Source of the DNA: Leifsonia sp. 71-9
Lineage (GTDB): Bacteria; Actinomycetota; Actinomycetes; Actinomycetales; Microbacteriaceae
Assembly (NCBI RefSeq): GCF_001898805.1
Contig: NZ_MKVJ01000020.1
Location: 158,231-222,230, forward strand
Length of the DNA stretch: 64,000 nucleotides
Direction of reading: 5' to 3'
The notes beneath the pieces are model-generated. The model saw only the letters and a list, made by a program, of their open reading frames with translations, did no database searches and had not been told where the DNA came from. The position numbers and the translations under genes are program-made. The number at the start of each line of letters is the position of its first letter. Positions within the stretch are counted from its first letter, which is position 1. Below are positions 56,530 to 64,000 of this stretch, piece after piece.

Positions 56530-58998
56530 GTGTCTACTCACGATCCGAACCGTCCGCCGCTGATCGACCGCATCCTGGCGCCGGTCCAGCGGCTGGAGCC
56601 GCGCATGCCGCGCACCCGGGGCCGCGCGATCTGGCAGTTCCTGGGCTTCACGCTCGTCGCAGCGGTGCTCAGCTCGCTGTTCGTTCTTCCGGGTTTCCTG
56701 GGAACGGGCGTCGCGGCGGCCGCGGGCATCTCCGACTTCAACGCGCTGCCCGCGAACCTGCAGATCCAGCAGTTCGCGCAGAACTCGACCGTGTACGCGA
56801 AGCAGGGCGGTCAGGACGTGCCGATCGCCACGTTCTACGCGCAGAACCGGCAGGACGTGTCCTGGGATGCGGTGTCGCAGAACGTGAAGGACGCGGTGGT
56901 CGCCGCCGAGGACCCGCGGTTCTACTCCGAGGGCGCGGTGGATGTGCTCGGCACCGTGCGCGGTGCGCTCGCGACCGTGGTCGGCGGGGACGTGCAGGGC
57001 GGGTCGTCGATCACGCAGCAGTACGTCAAGAACGTCGAGGTCGAGAAGTGCGAGGCGCTGACCGACGCGAAGAAGGTGCAGGCCTGCTACGACGACGCGG
57101 CCGGGCAGACCCTCCAGCGCAAGGTGCAGGAGATGCGCTACGCGGTGGGGCTGGAGAAGAAGTACAGCAAGAAGGACATCCTGATGGGGTACCTGAACGT
57201 CGTCGGCTTCGGCGGTCAGGTGTACGGCATCCAGTCGGCGGCGCACTACTACTTCGGCGTCGACGCCAACAACCTGACGCTGGCGCAGGCCGCGACGCTG
57301 GTCGCGATCGTGAACAATCCGGCGAACCTCCGCATCGACGAGCCGGACAGCAAGACGAACGGCGCCGCCAACGGGTACGCGCTGACGAAGGCGCGCCGCG
57401 ACTACGTGCTCGACCGGATGTACGTGAACCACAAGATCACGGCGGCCGACCGCGACGCGGCGAAGAAGACGCCGGTCACGCCGGCCGTCACGCCGACGAC
57501 CTCGGGATGCGCGGCGGCGCAGCAGTACAACGCGGCGTTCTTCTGCGATTACGTGCGCGACACCATCCTGAACGACCCCGCCTACGGCAAGACCAGCGAC
57601 GACCGCTGGGCGACCCTCAACCGCGGCGGGCTGAAGATCTACACGACGCTGAACCTCGACCTCCAGTCGGTCGCGCAGCAGTCGCTGAGCAACTACATCC
57701 CCGCGTCGAAGGCCGGCATCGACCTCGGGGCGTCGAACGTCTCGGTCGAGCTCGGCACGGGCCGCATCGTCACGATGGTGCAGAACCGCGCCTTCAACAA
57801 CACGGACCAACCCGTGGACGGCACGACGGCGGTGAACTACAACACCGACGAGGCGTACGGAGGCTCGTCGGGCTTCCAGACGGGCTCGACGTTCAAGGCG
57901 TTCGACCTGGCGGCGTGGCTGGAGGCGGGGCACAGCCTGTACGAGAACATCAACGCCTCCCAGCACACCTTCCCGATGTCCGACTTCACGAGCACCTGCG
58001 GCGACATCTCCGGCCCCTCCTGGCAGGTGGCCAACGACGAGGGATCGGCGAGCCGGCTCTCCGTGATGTCGGCGACGGCGGAGTCGGTGAACACGGCCTT
58101 CGCGATGATGGCGACGAAGGTGGACCTCTGCTCCATCCTGAACGCGGCGAAATCGCTCGGCATCCACACCGCCGCGACCGGCGGCACGCTCAACTCGTAC
58201 CCGTCGATGATCCTCGGCACCAACGAGGTCGCCCCGCTCACCATGGCGACGGCCTACGCGGGCATCGCCAACGGCGGCACCGTGTGCACGCCGATCGCGA
58301 TCGACAAGGTCCTGAACGCCGACGGCAGCGCACACAAGGTGAGCGCCACCACCTGCACCCAGGGCCTCGACAAGAACGTCGCCGCCGGCGTGACCTACGC
58401 GCTCGAAGGCGTGATGACCGACGGCACGGCCACCAGCGCCAACCCGTGGGACGGTACCCCGATCATGGGCAAGACGGGCACCACCGACGACTCGCTGCAA
58501 AACTGGCTGATCACCTCCACCACCAAGGTCGCGCAGGCGACGTGGGTGGGCAACGTTTCCGGCCAGACGCCGCTGCGCAGCCTCAGCTTCGACGGCGTGG
58601 GCGGCGGCAATGTGAAGTTCTCGATCGTGAAGCCGATCCAGAAGGCGCTCGACCAGCTCTACGGCGGCGACGACTTCCCGAAGCCGGAGAGCACCTCGCT
58701 GTACGGCAGCAAGGTGACGGTCCCCGACGTGGCCGGCAAGACCCCCGACCAGGCGCAGAAGCTGCTCGAAGCGCTCGGCCTCGACGTCACGGTGGACCAG
58801 ACGCCGGTCGCGAGCACCGAGCCGGCCGGGACCGCCGCAGACACCGACCCCGCCGCGGGATCGGCGGTCGAGGGAGGCGCGAGCATCACCATCCAGCTCA
58901 GCAGCGGACAAGCCTCCACGACCCCCACACCGAGCACCGGACCCAAATCGACGAGTCCCCCCGCACCGACCCCGGGCCCCGACAACAACAACGGCTGA
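56530..58998 (+). CDS. class A penicillin-binding protein with PASTA domain
   Basis: The protein is 822 residues from GTG 56530. One membrane helix spans about 37-62. The transglycosylase (GT51) domain spans about 90-290, with catalytic Glu in 'VVAAEDPRFY' (E127) and 'GGSSITQQYVKN' at 157-168. The transpeptidase domain spans 365-700, with S-T-F-K at 453-456, S-V-N at 519-521 and K-T-G at 648-650. One PASTA domain follows ('VTVPDVAGKTPDQAQKLLEALGL'), then a Thr/Pro tail. It polymerises and cross-links peptidoglycan at the outer membrane face. Full length and all active-site motifs are kept. Confidence 0.95.
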   Translation: MSTHDPNRPPLIDRILAPVQRLEPRMPRTRGRAIWQFLGFTLVAAVLSSLFVLPGFLGTGVAAAAGISDFNALPANLQIQQFAQNSTVYAKQGGQDVPIATFYAQNRQDVSWDAVSQNVKDAVVAAEDPRFYSEGAVDVLGTVRGALATVVGGDVQGGSSITQQYVKNVEVEKCEALTDAKKVQACYDDAAGQTLQRKVQEMRYAVGLEKKYSKKDILMGYLNVVGFGGQVYGIQSAAHYYFGVDANNLTLAQAATLVAIVNNPANLRIDEPDSKTNGAANGYALTKARRDYVLDRMYVNHKITAADRDAAKKTPVTPAVTPTTSGCAAAQQYNAAFFCDYVRDTILNDPAYGKTSDDRWATLNRGGLKIYTTLNLDLQSVAQQSLSNYIPASKAGIDLGASNVSVELGTGRIVTMVQNRAFNNTDQPVDGTTAVNYNTDEAYGGSSGFQTGSTFKAFDLAAWLEAGHSLYENINASQHTFPMSDFTSTCGDISGPSWQVANDEGSASRLSVMSATAESVNTAFAMMATKVDLCSILNAAKSLGIHTAATGGTLNSYPSMILGTNEVAPLTMATAYAGIANGGTVCTPIAIDKVLNADGSAHKVSATTCTQGLDKNVAAGVTYALEGVMTDGTATSANPWDGTPIMGKTGTTDDSLQNWLITSTTKVAQATWVGNVSGQTPLRSLSFDGVGGGNVKFSIVKPIQKALDQLYGGDDFPKPESTSLYGSKVTVPDVAGKTPDQAQKLLEALGLDVTVDQTPVASTEPAGTAADTDPAAGSAVEGGASITIQLSSGQASTTPTPSTGPKSTSPPAPTPGPDNNNG

Positions 58999-59007
58999 CC
59001 CGCCCGC

Positions 59008-59062
59008 GAGCACAGGAAAAGTGCGCCGAATCCGCCTGGATCGGCGCACTTTTCCTGTGCTC
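59008..59062. terminator. bidirectional terminator, 22-bp perfect stem
   Basis: The arms at 59008-59029 and 59041-59062 are exact complements over 22 bases (starting GAGCACAGGAAAAGTGCG), with an 11-base loop. The AAAA/TTTT inside the stem gives short U-tracts in both directions. It separates the penicillin-binding protein and threonine synthase genes, which converge. Confidence 0.9.
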
Positions 59063-59090
59063 GGCGGCTAGGGGCTGGGTGGGTGCGGCG

Positions 59091-60515
59091 TCAGCGCAGG
59101 GCGAGTTCGGAGAGGAGCGCGCGGAGGGCGTGCTCGTCGTCGGCCAGCGTGGTGACGCGCTGCGGGGCGGCCAGGAGTTCGCGGGTGGCGGCGTCGGCGT
59201 CCGGGACGCTGCCGAGGGCCTCGGCGATCGTCTCGGGGAACTTCTGCGGCTTCGCCGTCTCGAGCACCAGCATCGGCACGCCGGGCTCGACGTGCTCGCG
59301 CGCGATCTTCACGCCGTCGGCGGTGTGCGGGTCCAGGATGACGCCGCAGCGGTCGGAGACGGCGCGGATCGTGGCCAGCCGGTCGGCGTGGGTGCTCGTG
59401 CCGCTCACGATCCCGAACTCAGCGCTGAACCGATCGAGCTCGGGGGAGAGGTCGAACTCGTCCTGGGCGTCCAACTCCCGCCACGCGGCCGCGGTCTGCT
59501 CCGCGGAGCGGCCGAGCAGGTCGAAGACGAACCGTTCGAGGTTCGACGCGCGCGACACATCCATCGAGGGGCTCGACGTCACGAAGGTGCGCGCGGCGGG
59601 CCGCGGGCGGTAGTGGCCGCTGCGGAAGAAGTCGTCGAGCACGTTGTTCTCATTGGTGGCCAGCACGAGCTTGCGCACCGGCAGCCCCATGCTGCGGGCG
59701 TAGTGCCCCGAGAGGATGTTGCCGAAGTTGCCCGACGGCACCGCGAACGACACCTCGAAGCCCTCGCGCTCGGCCGCGGGGAGAGCGTCGGTGATCCGCA
59801 GCCACGCCCAGATGTAGTAGGCGATCTGCGCCGAGATGCGGCCGAAGTTGATCGAGTTGACGGCGCCGAGGCGGTGCTCGCGCTTGAAGGCGCCGTCCTC
59901 CGCGATGCGCTTCACGAGGCGCTGGCAGTCGTCGAAGGTGCCGTCGACGACGATGTTGTGCACGTTGTCGTCCAGCAGCGAGTACATCTGGGCGCGCTGG
60001 AAGGCGCTCATGCGGCCCTGCGGCGAGAGCATGAACACGGAGAGCCGGTCCCGGCCCCGCAGCGCGTACTCGGCGGCCGAACCGGTGTCGCCGGAGGTGG
60101 CGCCGAGGATGTTGAGGACCTCGCCCGACTGGCCGAGCACGAAGTCGAGCGCCTCGCCGAGGAACCGCATCGCCATGTCCTTGAAGGCGAGCGTCGGGCC
60201 TTCCGAGAGGCCGACCAGCGTGATGCCGTCGTCGAGCGCGTGCAGCGGGACGACCTCCCGCGACGCGAAGGCCTCGGGCCGGTACGCCGCGTGGCAGAGC
60301 CGGCTGAGGTCGTCGCGGGGGATGTCCGTCGCGAACAGTCCGATCACCTCGGTGGCGAGGCCGGCGTAGTCCAGCGGACGCCACTGCTCCAGCAGGGCGG
60401 CGCTGAGCCGCGGCAGCTCCTCGGGGACCGCGAGTCCGCCGTCGGGCGCCAGCCCTTCGACGAGGATGTCGCAATACGATCCGAGCCGGCCGCCGCGTGT
60501 GGAGATGTACTGCAC
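59091..60515 (-). CDS. thrC: threonine synthase
   Basis: The protein is 474 residues from GTG 60515, after GAGGGA. It converts O-phosphohomoserine to threonine with pyridoxal phosphate. The PLP lysine is K112 in 'GPTLAFKDMAMRFLG'. Other blocks: 'YISTRGG' at the start, as in the long (E. coli/yeast) type, 'LGATSGDTGSAAEYAL', 'VNSINFGRISAQIAYYIWAW', 'VPSGNFGNILSGHYAR' and 'DPHTADGVKIARE'. The length fits the long type. Not in an operon with homoserine genes here. Confidence 0.96.
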   Translation of the reverse strand: MQYISTRGGRLGSYCDILVEGLAPDGGLAVPEELPRLSAALLEQWRPLDYAGLATEVIGLFATDIPRDDLSRLCHAAYRPEAFASREVVPLHALDDGITLVGLSEGPTLAFKDMAMRFLGEALDFVLGQSGEVLNILGATSGDTGSAAEYALRGRDRLSVFMLSPQGRMSAFQRAQMYSLLDDNVHNIVVDGTFDDCQRLVKRIAEDGAFKREHRLGAVNSINFGRISAQIAYYIWAWLRITDALPAAEREGFEVSFAVPSGNFGNILSGHYARSMGLPVRKLVLATNENNVLDDFFRSGHYRPRPAARTFVTSSPSMDVSRASNLERFVFDLLGRSAEQTAAAWRELDAQDEFDLSPELDRFSAEFGIVSGTSTHADRLATIRAVSDRCGVILDPHTADGVKIAREHVEPGVPMLVLETAKPQKFPETIAEALGSVPDADAATRELLAAPQRVTTLADDEHALRALLSELALR

Positions 60516-60598
60516 GTGTCGTTCCCTCGTCCTTCGGGTGTGGTGTCGTTTCAGCCTAGGCGACGCGGAGGCCCGCGATCGTCTCGGACGGGCCGCGG

Positions 60599-61474
60599 CT
60601 ACGCGGCCGCGGCGGCGCTCTCGCCGAGCCAGGCGGCGAGCACCTCGCGGCGCAGCACGTTCGCGCGCTCGGCGAAGCCGCGCTGCCGGCGCACGTACTC
60701 CGCCTTGCCCTCGGGCGTCTCGATCGCGACCGGCTCGGCGCCCCACGGCCGCATGTCGTACGGCGACGCCTGCATGTCGAGCCAGCGGATGTCGCGGGCC
60801 AGCTCGAACGCGTCCAGCAGCAGCTCGCCCGGCACGAGCGGGCCGAGCTTCATCGCCCACTTGTAGACGTCCATCCCCGCGTGGAGGCAGCCGGGCTGCT
60901 CCAGCGCGGGCTGCGTCTCCCGGGTGGGCGCGAAGCGGTTGCGGGGCACCGCGTCGGGCGTGAAGAAGCGGAAGGCGTCGATGTGGGTGCAGCGCAGGTC
61001 GTGCGCCTCCACGACCGCGTCGGTGCCGGGGCCGCCGAGCCGCAGCGGCACCTCGTGGCGCGTCTCGTCCTGCCGGTAGACCATGGCCCACTCGTGCAGC
61101 CCGAAGCAGCCGAACTGGCCGGGGCGCGCGGCGGTCGAGCGGAGGATGCGCTCGATGCCCCGCAGCAGCGACGTCTTCTCGGCCTCGAACGCGGTGCGGT
61201 CCACCACGAGCGCGCCCGGCGTCGTGCCGGGTGCGTACCAGCGCCAGGAGGCGCGCGGATCGTCGGCGGCCTCCGCCAGCTCGATGCCCGGCCCGGGATG
61301 CCACCGGCGCAGCACCCGGGGCGCGTACGAGTAGTAGGTGAAGAGGAAGTCCTCCACCGGGTGCTTCTCGCCCCGGCCCGACCGCTCCCGGTGCCCGGCC
61401 GTGAGCGCGTCGGCGCGCGCGGCGTGGGCCGCCTCGCGGGCGCGCCAGTCGGCGGGATCGAGCAGTGTGGTCAC
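60599..61474 (-). CDS. family usually annotated 3-methyladenine DNA glycosylase
   Basis: A 291-residue protein. The start 'ALTAGHRERSGRGEKHPVEDFLFTYYSYAPRVLRRWHPG' is highly characteristic of a conserved actinobacterial family. Further blocks are 'QFGCFGLHEWAMVYRQDETRHEVPLRLG', 'HIDAFRFFT' and 'ALEQPGCLHAGMDVYKWAMKLGPLVPGELLLDAFELA'. The annotated glycosylase activity has, to my knowledge, little direct support, and the His-rich conserved sites (HPVEDF, HEW, HID, HAGMD) look like a metal enzyme. Leaderless start at GTG 61474. Confidence 0.75.
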   Translation of the reverse strand: MTTLLDPADWRAREAAHAARADALTAGHRERSGRGEKHPVEDFLFTYYSYAPRVLRRWHPGPGIELAEAADDPRASWRWYAPGTTPGALVVDRTAFEAEKTSLLRGIERILRSTAARPGQFGCFGLHEWAMVYRQDETRHEVPLRLGGPGTDAVVEAHDLRCTHIDAFRFFTPDAVPRNRFAPTRETQPALEQPGCLHAGMDVYKWAMKLGPLVPGELLLDAFELARDIRWLDMQASPYDMRPWGAEPVAIETPEGKAEYVRRQRGFAERANVLRREVLAAWLGESAAAAA

Positions 61475-61480
61475 CCCTCG

Positions 61481-61486
61481 AGGATA
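61481..61486 (-). promoter_or_regulatory. -10 box of a probable leaderless promoter
   Basis: On the minus strand TATCCT ends 6 bases before GTG 61474. The gap reads CGAGGG, which could also serve as a weak ribosome site. Confidence 0.45.
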
Positions 61487-61507
61487 GGTCAGGCGGGCGC
61501 CGCCGGG

Positions 61508-62125
61508 TCAGGCCGGCGACTCCAGCGGGTTCGCGGCCAGCTTCGCGCGCACGCCGCCGAGCACCAGCCGGTGCGCCTGGGTGTCGGGCTTGCGCTGCGC
61601 CTGATCGGCGACGCGCGCGCCGAACTCCGCGGCCAGGTCGAGCCTCGGGTACGCGGCGACGACCTCCCGGCGCAGTTCGAGCGGGACGTCGTCGGCGCGC
61701 GCGCCCGAGATGTCCAGCCCCGTGGCGGTCTCGAGCAGGTAGCCCTCCTCGTCGAACGCCGGGTCGACGGACGGCCAGTTGTGCCGCACGATCACCTCGT
61801 GCGCGCGGGTGCGTCGGGCGGTCTCCCAGCCGGCGCCCGCCGTGAGCGCGACCGCGACGTGGCCGCCCGCGTCCTCGTACGAGAGGGTCACGTTGTCGAA
61901 CTCCGGCACGATCCCGATGTCGTGGAGCAGCGCCGAGACGTACAGCAGCTCGTGGTCGATGCCCGTGCGCCCCTCCACCTGCGCGAACGCCTCGGCCCAC
62001 AGCCACGAGCGCACCACGTGGTTGAGCAGCGCGGGCGAGTGGTAGGCCGTGGCGAGCTCGCGCGCGGCGCGCGCCGCCTGCGTGTCGGGTGCGGAGGGGA
62101 GGTCGGAGAGCAGCATCCCCCCCAT
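61508..62125 (-). CDS. HD domain-containing protein (cyanamide hydratase-like)
   Basis: The protein is 205 residues from ATG 62125 (ATG 62116 is a near alternative). HD motif: H36 in 'LLNHVVRSWLWAEAF' and H68-D69 in 'LYVSALLHDIGIVPEF'. Later acidic/histidine ligands appear in 'HEVIVRHNWPSVDPAFDEEGYLL' and 'ETATGLDISGARADDVP'. 'NHVVRSW.wa..fa' is the pattern of cyanamide hydratase-like HD proteins. Substrate unknown; a metal-dependent phosphohydrolase or hydratase is expected. Confidence 0.88.
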   Translation of the reverse strand: MGGMLLSDLPSAPDTQAARAARELATAYHSPALLNHVVRSWLWAEAFAQVEGRTGIDHELLYVSALLHDIGIVPEFDNVTLSYEDAGGHVAVALTAGAGWETARRTRAHEVIVRHNWPSVDPAFDEEGYLLETATGLDISGARADDVPLELRREVVAAYPRLDLAAEFGARVADQAQRKPDTQAHRLVLGGVRAKLAANPLESPA

Positions 62126-62199
62126 CCTGCCAAGGCGCCCGGACTCGCGCCGCTCAGATCCAGCCGGAGGCGGGGGAGATCGCGCCAGATGGCGCGAGC

Positions 62200-63234
62200 T
62201 CAGTCACGGGTCGGGTCGAGCACGGCGATGCCGACGGGCGGAGCGGAGGCGGCGGCGGGGAGCAGGAGGGCGGCCTCGGCGAGGCCGACGTGGGAGCCGA
62301 CGAGCGCCCGCGGCGAGACGGCGCCCGACGCGACGAGGTCGAGCATCCCGGCGTAGTCGGCGGCGGCCATCCCGTGGCTGCCGAGCACGTCGAGCTCCCA
62401 GCCGATCACGCGGTCGAGGGGGAGCACCGGGCCACCGCCGGGCAGCAGCCCGATCTGCACGTGCCGACCGCGTCGCCGCAGCGAGTGCAGGGCCGCCCCG
62501 GCCGTCGCGGGCGAGCCCACGGCGTCGACGGACACGTGCGCGCCGCCTCCGGTCAGCTCGGCGATCGCCGACGGAGTCGCGTCGTCCGCCTCCAGCGTGT
62601 GCTCGGCCCCGAACGCGCGCGCCAGGTCGAGCGCGGCCGGGGATCGGTCGACGGCGATCGGGCGCGCCCCCAGGGCGGCGGCGATCATGACGGCGCTGAG
62701 CCCGACGCCGCCGGCGCCGTAGACCGCGATCCACTCGCCCGGCCGGGTGCGCGCCCGCGCCGTGACGGCCCGGTACGCCGTCGCGAACCGGCAGCCGAGG
62801 CTGGCGGCCGCGGCGTCGTCGATGTCGTCCGGCAGGGCGACGAGGTTGAGATCCGCGGCGCGCACGGCGACCAGCTCGGCGTGCGAGCCCCAGTGCGTGA
62901 AGCCGGGCTGCGTCTGGTCGGGGCAGACCTGAGCCTGCCCGCTGCGGCACCACTCGCAGCGCCCGCAGCCGTTGACGAACGGCGCCGTCACCCGGTCTCC
63001 CGGCCGCCACCGCTCCACACCCGCGCCGACGGACTCCACCACACCGGCGAACTCGTGGCCCGGCACCTGCGGCAGGTGGACGCTGTCGTCGTGCCCGGCC
63101 CAGGCGTGCCAGTCGCTGCGGCAGAGTCCGGAGGCCGCGACGCGGACGATCGCGCCGCCGTCGGGGGCGACGGGATCGGCGACCTCCGCCACCCGGACGG
63201 GTCCGGCGAACGTGTCGTACAGCAGGGCTCTCAT
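62200..63234 (-). CDS. zinc-dependent alcohol dehydrogenase
   Basis: The protein is 344 residues. Catalytic zinc ligands: C38 in 'SGLCRSDWHAWAGH', H60-E61 in 'VPGHEFAGVVESVG', C148 in 'SLGCRFATAYRAV'. Structural zinc: C90, C93, C96 and C104. Rossmann 'AVYGAGGVGLSAVMIAAALGA' at 170-190. 'GCRFATAYR' is the mark of the subgroup near bacterial alcohol and aryl-alcohol dehydrogenases. It starts 13 bases after the PucR-type regulator stop, so the two genes share a transcript and the regulator may act on it. Confidence 0.93.
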   Translation of the reverse strand: MRALLYDTFAGPVRVAEVADPVAPDGGAIVRVAASGLCRSDWHAWAGHDDSVHLPQVPGHEFAGVVESVGAGVERWRPGDRVTAPFVNGCGRCEWCRSGQAQVCPDQTQPGFTHWGSHAELVAVRAADLNLVALPDDIDDAAAASLGCRFATAYRAVTARARTRPGEWIAVYGAGGVGLSAVMIAAALGARPIAVDRSPAALDLARAFGAEHTLEADDATPSAIAELTGGGAHVSVDAVGSPATAGAALHSLRRRGRHVQIGLLPGGGPVLPLDRVIGWELDVLGSHGMAAADYAGMLDLVASGAVSPRALVGSHVGLAEAALLLPAAASAPPVGIAVLDPTRD

Positions 63235-63247
63235 GGGGCTCCCGGGG

Positions 63248-64000
63248 TCAGCGCCGCACGGCGCGGCAGGCGAGGTGGACGGCGAGGCGGGTCTCCGGGT
63301 CGCCGAGGTCGAGCCCGAGCAGTTCCTGCGCGCGGGCGACGCGGGTGGAGACGGTGTTGCGGTGGAGGCCGAGGGCGTCGGCGGTCGCGGCGATGCCGGA
63401 CTCGTGGTCGAGGTAGGCGGTGAGCGTCTCGACGAGCTCGGGCCCGCGGGCGATCAGCGGCGCGAGCAGGGACTCCGCGGCCGGGACGAAGGTGTCGCTC
63501 TCGGTCCAGGAGAGCAGCAGCTGCTCGAGGCCGAGGGCGTCGATGCGGACGAAGTGCCCGGTCGCGGAGCGGTCGGCGGCGATCCGCGCGGCGTCGGCCG
63601 CCCCGTCGATGGTCGCGACCAGTCCGGCCGACCCGCTCTCCAGCGTGCCGACGCCGGTCGCGACGTTGAACACGCGGCGTGCGGCGGTGTGCAGCGCGTG
63701 CAGGGCGCGCACGTTCTCCTCCACCCGGCTCGGCGCGGGAGGCGCGGTGAAGCTGAGCCAGCCGGTCACTCCGCGTCCGCTCGTCGCGGCGTGCGAGTCG
63801 ATCGGCAGGCCGGTCAGCTCGCGCGTCACGAAGCGGAGCAGCTGGAGGGTGTCGACGCGGGAGCGCCCGATCAGCCGGAACCCGAGGTGGTAGCCCGTCG
63901 TGCGCCAGCCGCGCTCCAGCATCCGCTGCTCGAGCTCGGCGTCGCGGCTGTCGCGCAGCTCCAGGAAGTCGCGCAGCAGCCCGGAGGAGACGGCGGCGTC
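63248..64000 (-). CDS. PucR/CdaR-family regulator, C-terminal part (cut by window edge)
   Basis: The frame is open to the last base of the window, so the N terminus is missing. The end shows the PucR-type HTH_30: 'LVETLTAYLDHESGIAATADALGLHRNTVSTRVARAQELLGLDLGDPETRLAVHLACR', whose 'LHRNT...R..R..ELLG.DL..P..R..L..A' is diagnostic. The middle part has a GGDEF-like alpha/beta region typical of CdaR members. It lies 13 bases upstream of the alcohol dehydrogenase and probably regulates it. Confidence 0.93.
   Translation of the reverse strand, partial: DAAVSSGLLRDFLELRDSRDAELEQRMLERGWRTTGYHLGFRLIGRSRVDTLQLLRFVTRELTGLPIDSHAATSGRGVTGWLSFTAPPAPSRVEENVRALHALHTAARRVFNVATGVGTLESGSAGLVATIDGAADAARIAADRSATGHFVRIDALGLEQLLLSWTESDTFVPAAESLLAPLIARGPELVETLTAYLDHESGIAATADALGLHRNTVSTRVARAQELLGLDLGDPETRLAVHLACRAVRR

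Noticed and set aside
57048-62006. Very long open frames on both strands (for example 57048-60866 plus and 59091-62006 minus beyond threonine synthase)
   Set aside because: They are shadows and run-through frames in high-GC DNA. They are rich in Arg/Pro/Gly and cross the hairpin at 59008-59062, and only the parts matching known families are genes.
1-64000. tRNA, rRNA or riboswitch
   Set aside because: No stretch showed a T-loop with matching acceptor stem or a known riboswitch core; single TTCGAATCC-like hits (for example near 23859) lie within coding sequence.

Overview
The window is high-GC DNA from an actinobacterium, most likely a Microbacteriaceae member (Leifsonia/Microbacterium type). 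This is inferred from strong GC bias at third codon positions, frequent GTG starts and 4-base ATGA/GTGA operon overlaps. Further support comes from leaderless promoters (a TAnnnT -10 box 6-8 bases before the start codon) and an HspR-type HAIR operator before a Clp ATPase gene. No rRNA, tRNA, CRISPR array, IS element or prophage was seen. Both ends cut through genes: a methyltransferase tail on the left and a PucR-type regulator on the right.

Layout. 1-1.8 kb: methyltransferase tail, YdeI-family protein, unknown protein. 1.8-14.1 kb: a catabolic island with an AraC regulator; a plus-strand operon of Zn-alcohol dehydrogenase, SDR, MoaF-like protein, SnoaL-like protein and a branched-chain-amino-acid-type ABC importer whose second permease is fused to its ATPase; and a converging minus-strand set of two SDRs and a GMC oxidoreductase. 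14.3-18 kb: MarR regulator with twin operators facing a membrane protein, then a VOC dioxygenase-like gene and a F420/NADP reductase-like gene separated by a nested palindrome. 18-21.2 kb: an uncharacterised four-gene envelope operon ending in an OmpA-domain lipoprotein. 21.4-29.2 kb: FCD regulator plus ABC ATPase, thioredoxin-reductase-like enzyme facing an XRE-cupin regulator, hydrolase, DUF2252, a broken Doc gene, and a HerA-like ATPase coupled to a membrane protein. 29.2-36.2 kb: membrane transport block with two SulP transporters, an AI-2E-family permease, a GAP-family protein, a SHOCT protein, a DUF6194 gene and a tandem-MerR regulator.

36.2-39.8 kb looks foreign in base use. It holds a small WXG-like protein, a 671-residue WXG/DUF1023 hydrolase and a lipoprotein in an overlapping operon, followed by a decayed duplicate made only of the hydrolase tail and a frameshifted lipoprotein copy. 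That shape is typical of secreted-effector/immunity loci, and it is the best candidate here for an undescribed system.

39.8-50.4 kb: squalene-cyclase-like protein with XRE regulator, several SDR, hydrolase, YcaQ-like, DAO and aldo/keto reductase genes, TetR plus epoxide hydrolase, and a DoxX-like gene. Two convergent intergenic gaps here carry arrays of a CCGGAGTTCCGG-type repeat. 50.5-64 kb: HspR-controlled Clp ATPase, LacI regulator and its alcohol dehydrogenase, an orphan HsdR_N-type protein, a class A penicillin-binding protein with PASTA domain, threonine synthase, a 3-methyladenine-glycosylase-annotated family member, an HD protein, another alcohol dehydrogenase and the cut PucR regulator.
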